64,000 bases of DNA from Rotaria sordida (taxonomy: Eukaryota > Rotifera > Eurotatoria > Philodinida > Philodinidae), in the NCBI GenBank assembly GCA_905250125.1, contig CAJNOL010000241.1, positions 102,139-166,138 of the forward strand, read 5' to 3'. The position numbers and the translations under genes are program-made. Shown here piece after piece: positions 48,061-59,889 of the stretch. The notes beneath the pieces are model-generated. The model did no database searches. It worked only from the letters and a program-made list of their open reading frames with translations, and was not told the DNA's origin. Position 1 is the first letter of the stretch; each line of letters opens with the position of its first letter.

Positions 48061-48984
48061 ATGAATCATTTTTATGTAACATTATCGACACAACACATGA
48101 CTTCATCTCCAACATCATATTTTATTACTGTACGTGGTATTCATATCCATTATAATCTTGCCATTCCTAATAATAGAACATGTTCTGAAAATAATGGTAC
48201 TATTGTTTTTATACATGGTTTTCTTTGTAGTACATTTACTTGGAATAAATGTCTACAACCATTAGCTGATTTAACTGGTTATCAAGTTTTAGCATATGAT
48301 CGTTTAGGATTTGGTCTAACGGAACGAATTCTCAATGGTGAACTTTATACTCGAAAAAATGAAGAATTAATTGCACTTGAATTACTCAATCAATTGAATA
48401 TATTAAATAATATTCATCTTGTTTCAAGTTCATCGGGAGCTGTTATTGCTTTTGATATAGCTATAGCTCGACCAGATCTTATTCAATCAATTATTTTTAT
48501 TGCTCCCTATGGTCTTGTTACTTTTCAATATTCAGCAGGACCTATAAGTCGTTTATTTCTTGGTATTCAACCAATTCAATATCTAATCAAATTTGGTCTA
48601 ACACATTTTCTTCCATTTAAAAATGCTTATTATAATGAAGATATTGCAAACGATAATATAACTCGTGAAGGTTATCTTAAACCTATACGTGATGATCCAC
48701 TTTTTATAAAAAGTTTTGTTCTTTTTATACAAAATTATGATGCATCATCATCAAATACATTATGGAATAAACTTGATAAAAAACTAAAAATTTTAATTAT
48801 TATTGGTGAACAAGATAAAATAGTACCAAAAGAAAATATTCAAGAATTTTATAATATTTTAAAACAAAATCGTTCATCCGAAAGTATAACTGAATATGTC
48901 ATTATTTCACAATGTGGTCATTTACTACAAGAAGAACAAGCCGATAAATTAATAACATTAATTAATCAATTTATCAGATGTTAA
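48061..48984 (+). CDS. Alpha/beta-fold hydrolase
   Basis: A single exon of 307 aa with the alpha/beta hydrolase fold. The oxyanion-side HG motif is FIHGFLCSTFTW (50-61), and YDRLGFGLTER (79-89) follows strand 4. The nucleophile elbow is SSSSG (122-126) with Ser124 in the catalytic place. The acid is probably Asp252 in GEQDKIVP, and the histidine His287 in CGHLLQEE. The usual glycine at the first elbow position is a serine. The family includes epoxide hydrolases, lipases and C-C hydrolases; the substrate is not predictable. No signal peptide is clear. An internal start at Met13 (MTSSPTS) is possible. Its stop overlaps the stop of the convergent cupin-like gene, and its AATAAA (49000-49005) lies inside that gene's last exon. 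Confidence 0.85.
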   Translation: MNHFYVTLSTQHMTSSPTSYFITVRGIHIHYNLAIPNNRTCSENNGTIVFIHGFLCSTFTWNKCLQPLADLTGYQVLAYDRLGFGLTERILNGELYTRKNEELIALELLNQLNILNNIHLVSSSSGAVIAFDIAIARPDLIQSIIFIAPYGLVTFQYSAGPISRLFLGIQPIQYLIKFGLTHFLPFKNAYYNEDIANDNITREGYLKPIRDDPLFIKSFVLFIQNYDASSSNTLWNKLDKKLKILIIIGEQDKIVPKENIQEFYNILKQNRSSESITEYVIISQCGHLLQEEQADKLITLINQFIRC

Positions 48985-51900
48985 TCAACACCTTGAGCTA
49001 ATAAAATTGTTTCTCTTTTCAATGGACCATAAAAAGCATCATACAAATGTGAATACATAACTAGAAAATAAAAAAGAAAACTCAAATAATTTAAATAAGA
49101 ACGATAGATAGGAAATTACTTTTTCATAAAGTTTTAATGTTCTGACAAAACATATATATCTGTTAATGAATACTCAAACCCTCAGCATTTTTACTAACTC
49201 CTATAACTTTTGGCTTTTATGATGTTTTAAATTCTTCGATACTGCTTCTGAGCGCAAAGACGACTAACCGTGAAACTTTGTACCGTTATAGTCATATCGA
49301 CCAATCAATACCTATAAAAAGACAAATTATTCGAAATCTAAGAGTAGTAATACCTGTATTGCGATAAAAACTTTTTGAATGAACAAATTTTTATCTATAA
49401 ATAATAAGTTTATTACGTCCTATTATTTGACAAATATGAATATTTTGAAAATGGCAAAAAAAATTTTCGCTTTCGGGTCCCTGTAAGGAATACAGAGATT
49501 ATTTTTTATTTTACTTGGATTCTCACGGATTTAACTTTTTAGATAGCCGGATGTGATTAGAATATGGAACTCTATTAGATTCAATATATATTCAATTAAA
49601 AGTTTTCCATATCTCCGTACGCTTCTCCAGGAATCCGAAAGCGAAAAATTCATATTTATCAAATAATAGAGCATCATAAACTTATTGTTTAAAGATAGAA
49701 ATTTGTATACTCAAAATGTATTTATCGCAAAACTCATATGCTTTTCTGTCCTTATCTATCAAATAATTGATCTCTTCTAGGCATTGATTAGTTGATTTGA
49801 CTATGACGTATTTCAATTCAAATGACAATCAATTGGGATACATAGAAAGTATGGGAGCACAAAGTTTCACGGTCAGTCACCTTTGCACTGAAGAGCAATA
49901 TCAAAGAATTTAAAACATCATAAAAGCCAAAAATAGTAAAAATGCTAAGATTTTTGATACTAGTAAAGCTATTATTAATATCATTAGATACACATGATTG
50001 AAGATCAGCCAAAATCAATATTAAATAAAATTTTATATAAATTGATTTGGATATATACTGAATCAAAATATTCGATCATATTATCCATACTTGCTATAAT
50101 ATCCTTTAACTGATATATAGCTGTTTAGAACATTAAAACTTAAAGAATGAATATCTTATCCAACAAGATCCTTTGAAAAAACAAACAAAAAGCAATTATT
50201 ACTTAAATCTCCTTTATTCAATGTAACAGATTTTAATATCGAACACATCTTTTCACATGGATGTTTTGGTCGAAGTTCAATTAAACTTGAACCTTGAATT
50301 TGTGCTAACCATATCCAATCATAATTCAGAGGAACCTAATTATTGAAAAAACAGATTCATCAAAATATAAATTATCTGTAGATTTTATTTACTTTATGTA
50401 AATAATTGAACCCTTTATGAAAACCAGCTGATACTAAAAACCAATTTCCCATTAATGTTTGAGCAACAGATGGTGGTAAAAAATAAGGTTTATTATAATA
50501 TGATCGAATAACTTTTAATGTTTCTCGTTTACAATTATTCCTAGATTTAATTCAATACATAAAATTTGTAAAAGAAATTATTTTTATTTACCATTGAACC
50601 ATAAATGAACGACGATTACCATCAATATAATCATTAAAAAGTTGATCAACACCTCCCGGTCGATTATAATTACGAATATTTGATTCAAAATAACAGATAT
50701 CATTTTCAGCAAGAATAGGATCTTCCATAAAAAGCTAAATAAATTCAAAACAAAAAAACAAACAAAAGATGCTGACTTGAATAATTCTCAATAAAAACAA
50801 AGAAAATACAAACTTGAAATAATTTTTTTACTGTTAATTCTTTCATTGCTGGCCAAGTTTCTGTTGCATCATCAACAATAACAGGTAAATTATTAAGATA
50901 AATATTTTTTGTAAAATTAAAAAAAGTTATATTCGATTGTTTAATTATTTGCGTTGTATTAGCACATTTCTAAGTAAAATAAAAATGATTTAATACAACA
51001 CTGGAAAGAAAAGTAAATTATTGATCTTTTATCTCTTGACGATTATGCACGAAATATCATTCTTTCTTATCAATTTTTGTTTTGTAAAACTCAATAAAAA
51101 CGAAAGGCTTTCAACTACAATACAATGATTTGATTGATATCATCAGCAACAAAAATGTTTTCACTAAATAAATATACATGCAAATTGTTAAGGATATGTC
51201 CAATATGTATGAATCGGAATTGGAATCGGTAGAGGTTTTTTCTCATTAACACCGATCAGGATACCTGTATGAGTCATATATTCCTCCTAATCACTACAGT
51301 AATGGTAAAAAAACACTATTTCTTGGCATCTATTAGTGAACAAAAAACTTCATAGGACTATAAAGTCTATATTAATTTTGTGCTTGGAGTAACTAGCCTT
51401 CAGACATTGACATTATTTATTAACGATATACTTAATGTACTTGCCACGCTATAATCACTTTATTATCTCTTATGCCTGTGAGAAATATATACTATAAAAT
51501 CTATGAAAAACTACAATGTTAAACAATTATTCAATTTTGTTTTAATAACATAACTTCATATCAAAGTCATTTGAAAAAAAAACAATCAGGATATTATGAC
51601 GAATTTTGACTTAATAGAATAGTTCAATGCATATTTCTTCACCGATATTATAATCTTCGAGATTAGTAAAAAGCTTTTGATTTGCGACAAAAAAACAAAG
51701 CATGGAAAATTTTTTTTTTTAAATCCAGACCATCTGATAAGAAGTCATTTACCGTTATCAGTTATAACACTTGTGGAAATATATCACATATTCTCTTTTT
51801 CCTCACCAATTATAAAATATCGTTTGTTGGTTTTTACCTGTCCTCTTATACGTGTATATCTAACACATATATAAATTTGTCTTTTGTTGGATGTCAGCGA

Positions 51901-52723
51901 TTTTTCCTGTTATTATCATCCTATACACACACATATTTTGTTCTTGAAATCCTCATGCTCTTTTATTCTCTTTACATTCTTTGTCTACCTATACAAATTT
52001 ATTGTTATTAATAAAACTAAACTTATACAAATGAACATTGATAATGGCTAGTTACATAATTGGTAAGTATGAAAAGAATATTTTACATTTTTTACAATCA
52101 TTAGAAGCAAGTATTTTTTTTCTTACAAAACAGAGTCGGGACTTATTTCTTTTAATTGTATGTCTCATAACAAAACTATCTAATTAATACTGGTATTTCT
52201 TATAGAGAAAAGTTTTAGATAATCTTTAATTAATACTTTCTTTGATTTAAATTATAAATCAGAAAAAAATTTCTCATGCATTTATTTACATTGCATTCCG
52301 ACAAATCCAATGAATTATTAAAAAATGGATTGGCAATGAAACATAACCTTGTATAAATGTTTGTCCAATCCCAGTATGGAAGAATCTTGAAAATAAATTA
52401 AGAAATATATATTTTTTTGTTTCTTTCTTTCTTACTTTAATAAGTATTAATCGAATAAATGACAATAATACAAAATAGATATTATAAGTTAATTCTTCAT
52501 TTAATAAAATAAAATATATAGATATCAATATTAATATAAAAGAACTAATAATAAACCATTTTTTTTTCGAAGATTTTTTTTTCTTTTTTGTTTTTTTTAA
52601 TTTATCAAAATATTTTATTGAAAATGAAGAATCTTTTTCTTTTTCAATTAATTCAATTAATTCTTTAAATTGATTATTAATATTATTTAAAATATCCATA
52701 TTGTCTTCTTTTTTCGAATTCAT
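48981..52723 (-). CDS. Type II membrane protein with cupin/JmjC-like domain
   Basis: Seven exons join in phase: complement(52436..52723), (52290..52385), (50814..50969), (50592..50734), (50393..50540), (50203..50335) and (48981..49060), giving 347 aa. A lysine-rich cytosolic tail (KKTKKKKKSSKKK, about 47-59) precedes a membrane anchor at about 60-95, so the rest should be lumenal or extracellular. It has cysteines and several N-glycosylation sites. LPVIVDDATETWPAMKEL, GNWFLVSAG, WIWLAQIQGSSLIELRP and LNKGDL follow the pattern of Cupin_8/JmjC-like proteins. A clear HxD iron pair is not evident, so catalysis is doubtful. The end GPLKRETILLAQGVD fits the family better than an alternative short last exon at 50133-50170. 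The last intron (1.1 kb) holds a foldback element. Confidence 0.65.
49000..49005 (+). terminator. Poly(A) signal AATAAA of the hydrolase gene
   Basis: AATAAA lies 15 bp after the hydrolase stop. It is inside the last coding exon of the convergent minus-strand gene, so the two transcripts must overlap if this signal is used. Confidence 0.45.
49181..49949. repeat. 769-bp foldback element in the last intron of the cupin-like gene
   Basis: The ends CTCAGCATTTTTACTA (49181) and TAGTAAAAATGCTAAG (ending 49949) are inverted partners. The arms stay complementary inward ('ggcttttatgatgttttaaa' at 49211 against its complement near 49910) to a centre near 49550. I found no clear target-site duplication or open frame, so the class is unknown. 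Confidence 0.75.
51000..52289 (-). other. Long intron 2 of the cupin-like gene
   Basis: AT-rich, about 1.3 kb between exons 2 and 3. Overlapping plus-strand open frames (51677-52011) look like chance translations. No repeat structure was recognised. Confidence 0.5.
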
Positions 52724-53089
52724 TTTTAAACTAAAAGAAAACAAAAAATTAACCTTAACCTAAAGACTTTCACAAAAAAAAAACATTTTTTTAATAATTT
52801 AATTTATTATACAAATGATATATATATATATGTCTGAGTACAACGAATATACAATAATAATAATAATTATAAACCTAAGACCAACAAAAAATAATTCTAA
52901 TAACATTCAAAAATTAAAATAAAGATACCAGAGAAAGAAAAAGAGAATGAGAGCATTGCTTGGAATTAAATGAATTCATAGAACAATCAACACAACCAAG
53001 AGAAATCATATATCCATTGAAAATTGATCATCATCTAAATATATATTTTTATATGTATATTAAAGCAAGAGCATACTATTTTTTTTCTT
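52724..53089. other. Short intergenic spacer
   Basis: It holds the promoter side of the cupin-like gene and the 3' side of the 4E-BP gene. A CTTTTAG site just before the ATG at 52723 suggests a 5'-UTR intron. Nothing else was seen. Confidence 0.45.
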
Positions 53090-54161
53090 TTAACCTTTTC
53101 TATCCGATGTGGATTGTTTTTGTTCAGATAAATTCATATTTAAATTAGTCATTGCTTCAGAAGTATCATTTTCAACAATAGTACGATTATTAGATGGTTC
53201 GGGAATCAACGTAACTAAAGAAAATGTGAAAAATAACATCTGTTCTATTGTAATCTATAGTATCCTTGAATGACGTAGAACAGATACATAACAGAGAATG
53301 AGAAGAATCAAAATACATTATCTTAGATGTGTCAACATGAAAGGTCGTTTTATTTTCGTAGGAAAATCTTAATATAAGAACGATATTGATAATTAGGAAA
53401 TTATATTTGATAAAAAGCAATCTCAGTATAGAAATTGTTGATTATGATTCTGATTTCGATACATTTAAAAATTAAATCAATTTCATAAGAAAAACAAATT
53501 TCATTTGTTAGAATTTCTGTTTATCCATTGATATTCATGTACAAATCTATATTAAACTATCAAGGTCTTTCTCGTATGTAAGTAAATCTTTCCTTTAGAA
53601 CAAAATCATTATTTGAAACTACACGCACATTGAAATTGAATATTTCATAAAAATAAATCAAATCATGACACTTCGATAAAAAAAAGAACGAAAAAGATAA
53701 ATATAAAAACACATAAGACTTACAAGTGTGAAATTTCACACACAATTAAAAATAAATCTATATAAAGATTATAAGAGCATTGGAATGTTTCTCATTCGAA
53801 GTCTTATGATAGACAGGTAAAAAAGAAACTTTTTGACATGTGTCAGTAAGATTTTTTTTTTTGTGTATCGAATTTAATACAAAAATAAATCTACAAACCT
53901 TCTGGAATATAAGGTAAATTCAATGGTGGTGATCGTGTCATAGGTGAATCACGACGAGATAAAAGAAATATTCGATCATAATAAATACGAGTACCTAATT
54001 AATTGAAATTCTATATTCTATAATTTAGATAATAGTAAAATCTTACCGTCGGGTGTTGTTGAATAGATATTACCCCCTAGTGTTTCTCCATAATCTAATG
54101 TCATATCTTTTGAATAATTAATACCATGATGACAAATGGAAATTCCCTCACTATTACTCAT
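53090..54161 (-). CDS. EIF4EBP: eIF4E-binding protein (4E-BP)
   Basis: Exons complement(54047..54161), (53899..53994) and (53090..53214) join to 111 aa (human 4E-BP1 is 118). [12 protein letters not shown] corresponds to the vertebrate priming-phosphorylation region, with both threonines of TTP and the GT present. YDRIFLL (44-50) is the eIF4E-binding motif YxxxxL-phi. [14 protein letters not shown] matches the conserved downstream phosphosite block. It represses cap-dependent translation by holding eIF4E, and mTORC1 phosphorylation releases it (family knowledge). No FEMDI-type TOS motif is visible at the C-terminus, which ends in a polar stretch. I chose the ATG at 54161. An upstream in-frame ATG (54215) exists but is separated by an acceptor-like GTGTAG, so a 5'-UTR intron is likely. 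Confidence 0.9.
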
Positions 54162-55373
54162 TGGTCGTTCTTTTGTTTTCTTTCTTTGATAAATATCTAC
54201 ACAATCAAAAATCATATGTTAAGTAGAGATAAAAAGAAAAAATAGACTATTCAAGATCTTATAAGATCAACATAACCCTTATAGGATACGTATGTATGTA
54301 TACATGTCGTCATTTAATATTATTGGTTAAAATATTATTCCAATAAAAAATTATTTTCTAGAGCTCGCTCGTCAACTGTAGATATAAATAGTACAATATT
54401 TCTATGTTGTTATATTGGGTGAATTTCAAGAAAATATTTTTTGAAAAATTTCAATTAATTTATGTAGGATATAGATATATGTGATATTTCTAATAGAATA
54501 TATTCATCATGTAAAATAATATTGAATATAATTAACAGTATACCATGTAATACAAGAATTAATTTGTTTGCATATTGCATTAACAGTTTTAACAAATGAA
54601 CATTTAAAAAAATGTTTTTTTCTTGATGACAAAGAATTATTTAAAATTCTTGTTGTCTTTTTATATCATAGTGGTAAACATAATTGAATCAATGAATATT
54701 CAAGAAGATACATTTGAATATTTACTTGTTCAAGCATATATAAAATCAGCATGAGTGTCTCTCACAGCTACTTAAGTATTGTCCTTGACAGTGATAAATT
54801 TCCTCTTCAATATGATTGCTTCTCATTTTTTTTACCACATACTGTTGATTTACTTTAGTTTCTTCTATTAAAACATTCAACATGGAATTAATAATACTAA
54901 TCAGCTTCAAATAAAAATTGAATGGAAAAAAAATTCATATTTTTGTTTTCTTTTTTAATATTCGTGTCATTTTAGTTCTATCTTGAGATTATATTTAGTT
55001 AATTATTAAACGATGTACGTGATAATATCTATATATTCATATATAAATTTTTTTTTCTATATGAAATAAGAAAATCTTGTTGAGTAAGTAGGATTAGTTT
55101 GACACACAATTTGATGGTATTCATAAGTTTTTATCAATTGCAATATTAATAAATAATTAATTGAAAAATCAAAAGAAACAAGATTTTTCTTTATTGAGAA
55201 CTCGAATTATATTAGTGTTCAATGATTTTTATTTGATAATAAACATATTTAATATGAGAAAATATATTTTTTTGTTCAGATCATTTTCTTTCTTTGTTTT
55301 TGAAATTAGTGTCAATATGATTGACGATGAGAATTTGACTATGTACGAAATTCATGACAATATATAATTGTAT
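54162..55373. other. Intergenic spacer with one decayed coding fragment
   Basis: AT-rich sequence; apart from the fragment at about 54562-54755 nothing is recognised. Confidence 0.5.
54562..54755 (+). pseudogene. Decayed coding fragment, unknown protein
   Basis: Two adjoining frames look protein-like: one with IALTVLTNEHLKKCFFLDD and LFKILVVFLYHSGKH, then after a one-base shift one with IIESMNIQEDTFEYLLVQ, ending at TGA. A single frameshift would link them. I do not recognise the family. It could be a small remnant of a gene duplicate. Confidence 0.3.
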
Positions 55374-57007
55374 TCATAGTATCTGAGTTCGTGGTTCAAG
55401 TCGAACTTTTAATTGTTTTGGTGCAATTGTAACAAGTTCGACAAGTTCTAAATCTTCATTTGTTGAAGTTGATGGTACTATTGTATACTTTTGTAAAAGA
55501 CGTATTATAGTAATTTTAATTTCAGTTAGTGCGAATTTCATTCCTACACAATTACGTGGTCCAGCACCAAAGGCAACCCATGCTAATGGATGTCGTTCAG
55601 TTGCAAATCTTTCTGGATAAAATATTTTTGTATCAACTGGTCCCCATAATTCATTATCATAATGTAAACTATACATATCAAGTGTAAATTTAGTACCCGG
55701 TAAAATACAACCTAATTCAGGTAAATCAATTTGTTCTGAACATTGTCGATTAATAATAATTGGTGTTATTGGATACATACGTAATGTTTCTCGAATAAAC
55801 CAATCAAGACATTCTATTTTATTTATAGCATCATAATCAAGAATAGTATCATTTGATATACAACGATCAATATAATCTTGTAATTTTTTTTGTTCATTAG
55901 GATGTGTAGCTAAAATATGAGTAACATATGCAAGTGCTGTACTAGCTGTTTCATAACCAGCAATCATAAATAAATAAATATTTTGTTTTACTTCATTAAG
56001 TGTTAATAAACGTTTACTAGAATTTTTCTACAAAAAAACAACAACAACAACACACAATTAAAATTAATGTTAATTTCGTATTAAAAGAAAAAAGAACTTA
56101 CTTGATTAGTATTATTTATATTTCTTTCTGTTGCTTCAAGCATCAAATGTAATAAATCAGTTTCATCACAATTTTCTGGTGCTTTTTCAACAAAATATTT
56201 AACATTTTCTTTAAGCCATTCACTTGGATCATCAGCAATTAATTTATCACCCATAGGTAAATATTCACGTAATTTAGCTTTTATTTTATTAATCCAACAA
56301 TGTATAAATAACCAACATGGTTGTAATTCAGGTATAAATATTCCTAATAATGTTGTTAAATAAGTACAATTTTCTCTAGCAAATACTTGTTGTGATCGAA
56401 TTAAATATGGATTATTTGGATTATTTTGCATATCTGTTTTAATACTAAAACAACATCTCCATATAAGATCCATTGTTAAACATTTATATAATTTATAAAT
56501 ATCAAAACCTTCTGATTCTATTTTAATACATTCATCTAATTTAATCATTAAATTTGTAATACAATCATTTATTATTGGTAACATACGATTTATTTTATAT
56601 CGTGAAAATGTTGGATTTATTATATTACGTTGTCGACGCCATTCATCACCGGTAGCACTAAATAAATGGACACCTTTTGTTGTTGAACGTTCTTCTAATG
56701 GAAATTGTCGACGTGAATGAAATTTTGAAAAATATTTTCGAAATATTTTATCTAATATATCTGGCTCTGATATGACAAAAACTGGTGTATGACCTTCAAA
56801 ATAACCATATATACGACCAAATTGTTTTGTCCAGTTGTGAATTGATATTGATATACGTTTTGTACGAACAAAATCTGCTACATTGCCCAAAAAAAATGTT
56901 GGACGTGGTCCATCAATACCTCGACATTTAAAAAATGAATAGCATCGATAGATATGAATCAAATAAAGTATCAATATAATTGTTATTAAAATCAATGTGA
57001 CAATCAT
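55374..57007 (-). CDS. Cytochrome P450, CYP3-clan type
   Basis: Exons complement(56102..57007) and (55374..56027) join in phase 0 to 519 aa, the usual length for a microsomal P450. The N-terminus is a membrane anchor (about 1-22). The I-helix oxygen-activation motif is AGYET (325-329), the ExxR of the K-helix is ETLR (382-385), YPERF is at 440-444 and the heme-binding loop is FGAGPRNCVG with Cys462 as ligand. KFHSRRQFPL and the loop order suggest the CYP3 clan (inference). It is a monooxygenase of the endoplasmic reticulum, probably for xenobiotic or lipid oxidation; the substrate is not predictable. All catalytic motifs are intact. The single intron lies between helices H and I. Confidence 0.93.
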
Positions 57008-58154
57008 TGGTAGTTTTTTTTATTTTCGTATAAAATTGAAACTATATGGAACACTTGTTAGTCCAAATTATTCTTGAATATGAAAGATATTAAATAGAAA
57101 TGAGCTTTATATAGAAGAACAACGTTTTAGATTGGAAACTGTGTAGGCGACATGAATATTTCACAACAAAATAATGACGTAGAATATATTTGTCAATTCG
57201 TCTCGTCGAAAAAACACATTTCTTTTCTGTGTCTCAGTGCAAAAATAAAAAAAGGTTGTATCGCATAACCTCAATTTTCTTGTAGAAAAAAAAAATATAC
57301 AGCGAACTTTTTGTTTGTCCTGCCCTTTCTGTCTTGCAGGTATTTGTCCAATGAATAAAATAAAAGAAAGTATTTACATGTGGGAAAAAATCCATTCTAA
57401 TCAATCCACCCATACTTCCGTTTATGTCATAAACATTTTTTCAAACGTAATATGTAATGACATAAGGAAAAAAGTGTCGTCATGTCATGATTCAATATTT
57501 CATATTAATATGAATAATAAGTTATTTTCAATTATTTTCATAATTTGACACAAGTACAACCAAATATAAATAATTATTTTTTTCATGCATGTTTCTCATC
57601 TATTCTTGAGTAGATTATTAATGACGTATATAAGCTTCATTTTTTTAATATAGATTATAGTTTTAGCTTCGTTCTTTTTTTCGAATAGATTTCACCAATA
57701 ATATTATTGATCATATTCTTAATATCTGTGACAAATATACTGTTCTTTTTATTTTTGACTCATATGAAGTATTTCGAGTCAAATTCACCAGACATCAGAT
57801 GCATTTTATTGTCTCTAGATAAAGACAAATATAGCACGTTGTAATGTGTACGTGTCATAATAAACTAAAGAACCTTTGTTATATTTTTTATTCTTTAAAG
57901 AACAACGAACATGTCAACAAAAATCAACGTCAGTCTGTCCTTATTTTCATCTATTTTGCTTGTCACTATATAGTCACATTAACATTTACATATGAAATTT
58001 GTACTATGATTATTAATCTTGTTTTTTTTTTCATGTTAATATTATGAAAGCTGTCTGAGTATCTTGAATCTTACTTTATATAAGAGAGTCATAAAAAATA
58101 ATACGACATATATCAAATATAAATTTATATTCTATGATTAATAAAGAAAAATAA
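57008..58154. other. Intergenic spacer, nothing recognised
   Basis: AT-rich sequence between two minus-strand genes: the P450 promoter side and the 3' side of the RASL10-like gene. Short open frames have no protein-like character. Confidence 0.5.
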
Positions 58155-58493
58155 CTACATGACATGACAATGTTTGCCATGTTGTTGAAGTCTACGTCGA
58201 GCTTGTTGTGCAGCTTGTTTAGCAACAGTATCTTCAACTGTTTCTAACATACGACAAACTTCTTTAAATAATAAAACTAAATGCCAATGATATTTTGCTG
58301 AACATAATATCGTATTAGCTTTAAAATTTTTTTTAACATATTGTTGTATATCACGAGAATTTGTTATTGTTATATTTGCAAAACGTAAATCAGTTGAAAT
58401 AAAATCAACTTTATTTGCAACAACAATAACAGGTAAATGATTTGTTAATTGTTCATCATCACCATTAATAATAATATCAGTTAATTGTTCTGT

Positions 58494-58529
<36 letters not shown>

Positions 58530-58907
58530 TTGTTGTTGAGAATAAAAATTATTATTATTATTATATCGTATACGAATTATTTCACGATAAATATTTTTAA
58601 TATAACTAAATGTTTCTTCACGATTTATATCAAATACTAATAAAAATAAATGTGCACGACGAAAACAATACATTCGTACCCATTCTTGTTGTGGATCTGT
58701 ATTATTTGTATCATCAAAACGTGGTGTATCAATTATACGTATATGAAATAAACGTTGACCATTAAATAATGATGTAAAATGATATGTAGCTAAACGAGTT
58801 GTTGAATATAATGAAGAATAATCATTATATAACCATTGACGTACAATAGATGTTTTACCAACAGCTTTATCACCTATAACGGCTATTTGTATAGGTCGAT
58901 CACACAT
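58155..58907 (-). CDS. RASL10-like small GTPase with polyglutamine insert
   Basis: A single exon of 250 aa. The P-loop GDKAVGKT is at 12-19, DTPR (60-63) stands in place of DTAG as in RASL10, followed by ANKVD (164-168) and CSAKYHWHLVLLF (202-214), a signature close to vertebrate RASL10A/B. The last four residues CHVM form a CAAX box, so farnesylation and membrane attachment are expected. Between strand 5 and the NKxD motif lies a low-complexity insert: NNNNN, then a glutamine run with one histidine (about 124-138), coded by CAA/CAG repeats. The altered DTPR switch II suggests atypical GTP hydrolysis (inference). It is divergent with the next gene across 980 bp. Confidence 0.88.
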
Positions 58908-59889
58908 TCGATTTTATTTGTCTACAAAAAGAAAAAAAAAAGTATCACTAATTTAGCTTATCATATAATAAGTGCTGATGCCTGTGAGGCATTAAAAAAA
59001 AAAAGAAAAAGAAGATATTATCAATCATTTTCACCACACGATGTAACAAGAAGGAAGAAAAAACGTTCAACTAAAAAAAAAAGGAAGAAGCTATTTCTAG
59101 TTTTTTTTCTCGCTCGTTTTTTTTTTCTTTTCATCTCAGTTTCCGAGAATTTATAAGTGTTCTCGCTAGAGTATAAGCACTAGCATTCATTCATGCACCG
59201 CAAGAATTATTCACATGCAAAAAATAGTATTACATTGCTACAAAATCATCAAGACAGAACGACGAAAACAGAATGTAGATGAACGATGATGATGTCAGTC
59301 AGTTTCTCGACTTCTGTTTTTGTATTGTCATCGGGCATATGCTCGTATTGTTTTCATGATTTTCTTTTTTTTTTGTCTTTCAAGACAAATCATTTGTCTT
59401 TTGGTCTATCAACATTTCTTTAATAAAGACAACTATAATAGCTCTCGAGTTGAATGATTCGTTTTGATCTTATTTTTATGCGAATATGTCGTTTTTTTTT
59501 TTTTTTTTTGCATCGACTAAAAGTTCCGTTTCTTTATCTCTCATGAGAGATTGCAATGCATATATAGATATATGAAATGCTCAATTGTAATTACGGACTC
59601 GAATTCATTTTTTTTTTTTTTTGACGACAAAAAGAAAATTCTATTTCCTTCATATTGACATATATAAATATTAGATGATGAAATTGACCATAAGCACAAA
59701 AGATTAATAAATATTTCTTAGTTCTATAATAAGACAAAGGTGAAAATATGAATAGATAAAGAACAGTAAAAAACAAAAAGATGAAAGAATAAACCACATA
59801 CTATGATTAGATTACAGATAAAAGCTTGATACGATACGAATGAAAAAGAAAAATGAAATCAATAGGAGGAAATTATATTGTGTTAAGAG
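58908..59889. other. Divergent intergenic region
   Basis: About 980 bp between the divergent RASL10-like and small membrane-protein genes, so it should hold both promoters. It contains long A and T homopolymers (59000-59130, 59493-59510, 59610-59625). A lysine-rich open frame at 58836-59156 is low-complexity and partly antisense to RASL10. Confidence 0.5.

Noticed and set aside
50133-50170. Alternative last exon of the cupin-like gene
   Set aside because: The phase fits, but the resulting tail is short and unlike the family; the exon at 48981-49060 gives a better ending. It is kept as an alternative only.
58836-59156. 106-codon lysine-rich plus frame
   Set aside because: It is a translation of A-rich homopolymers and partly antisense to the RASL10-like gene.
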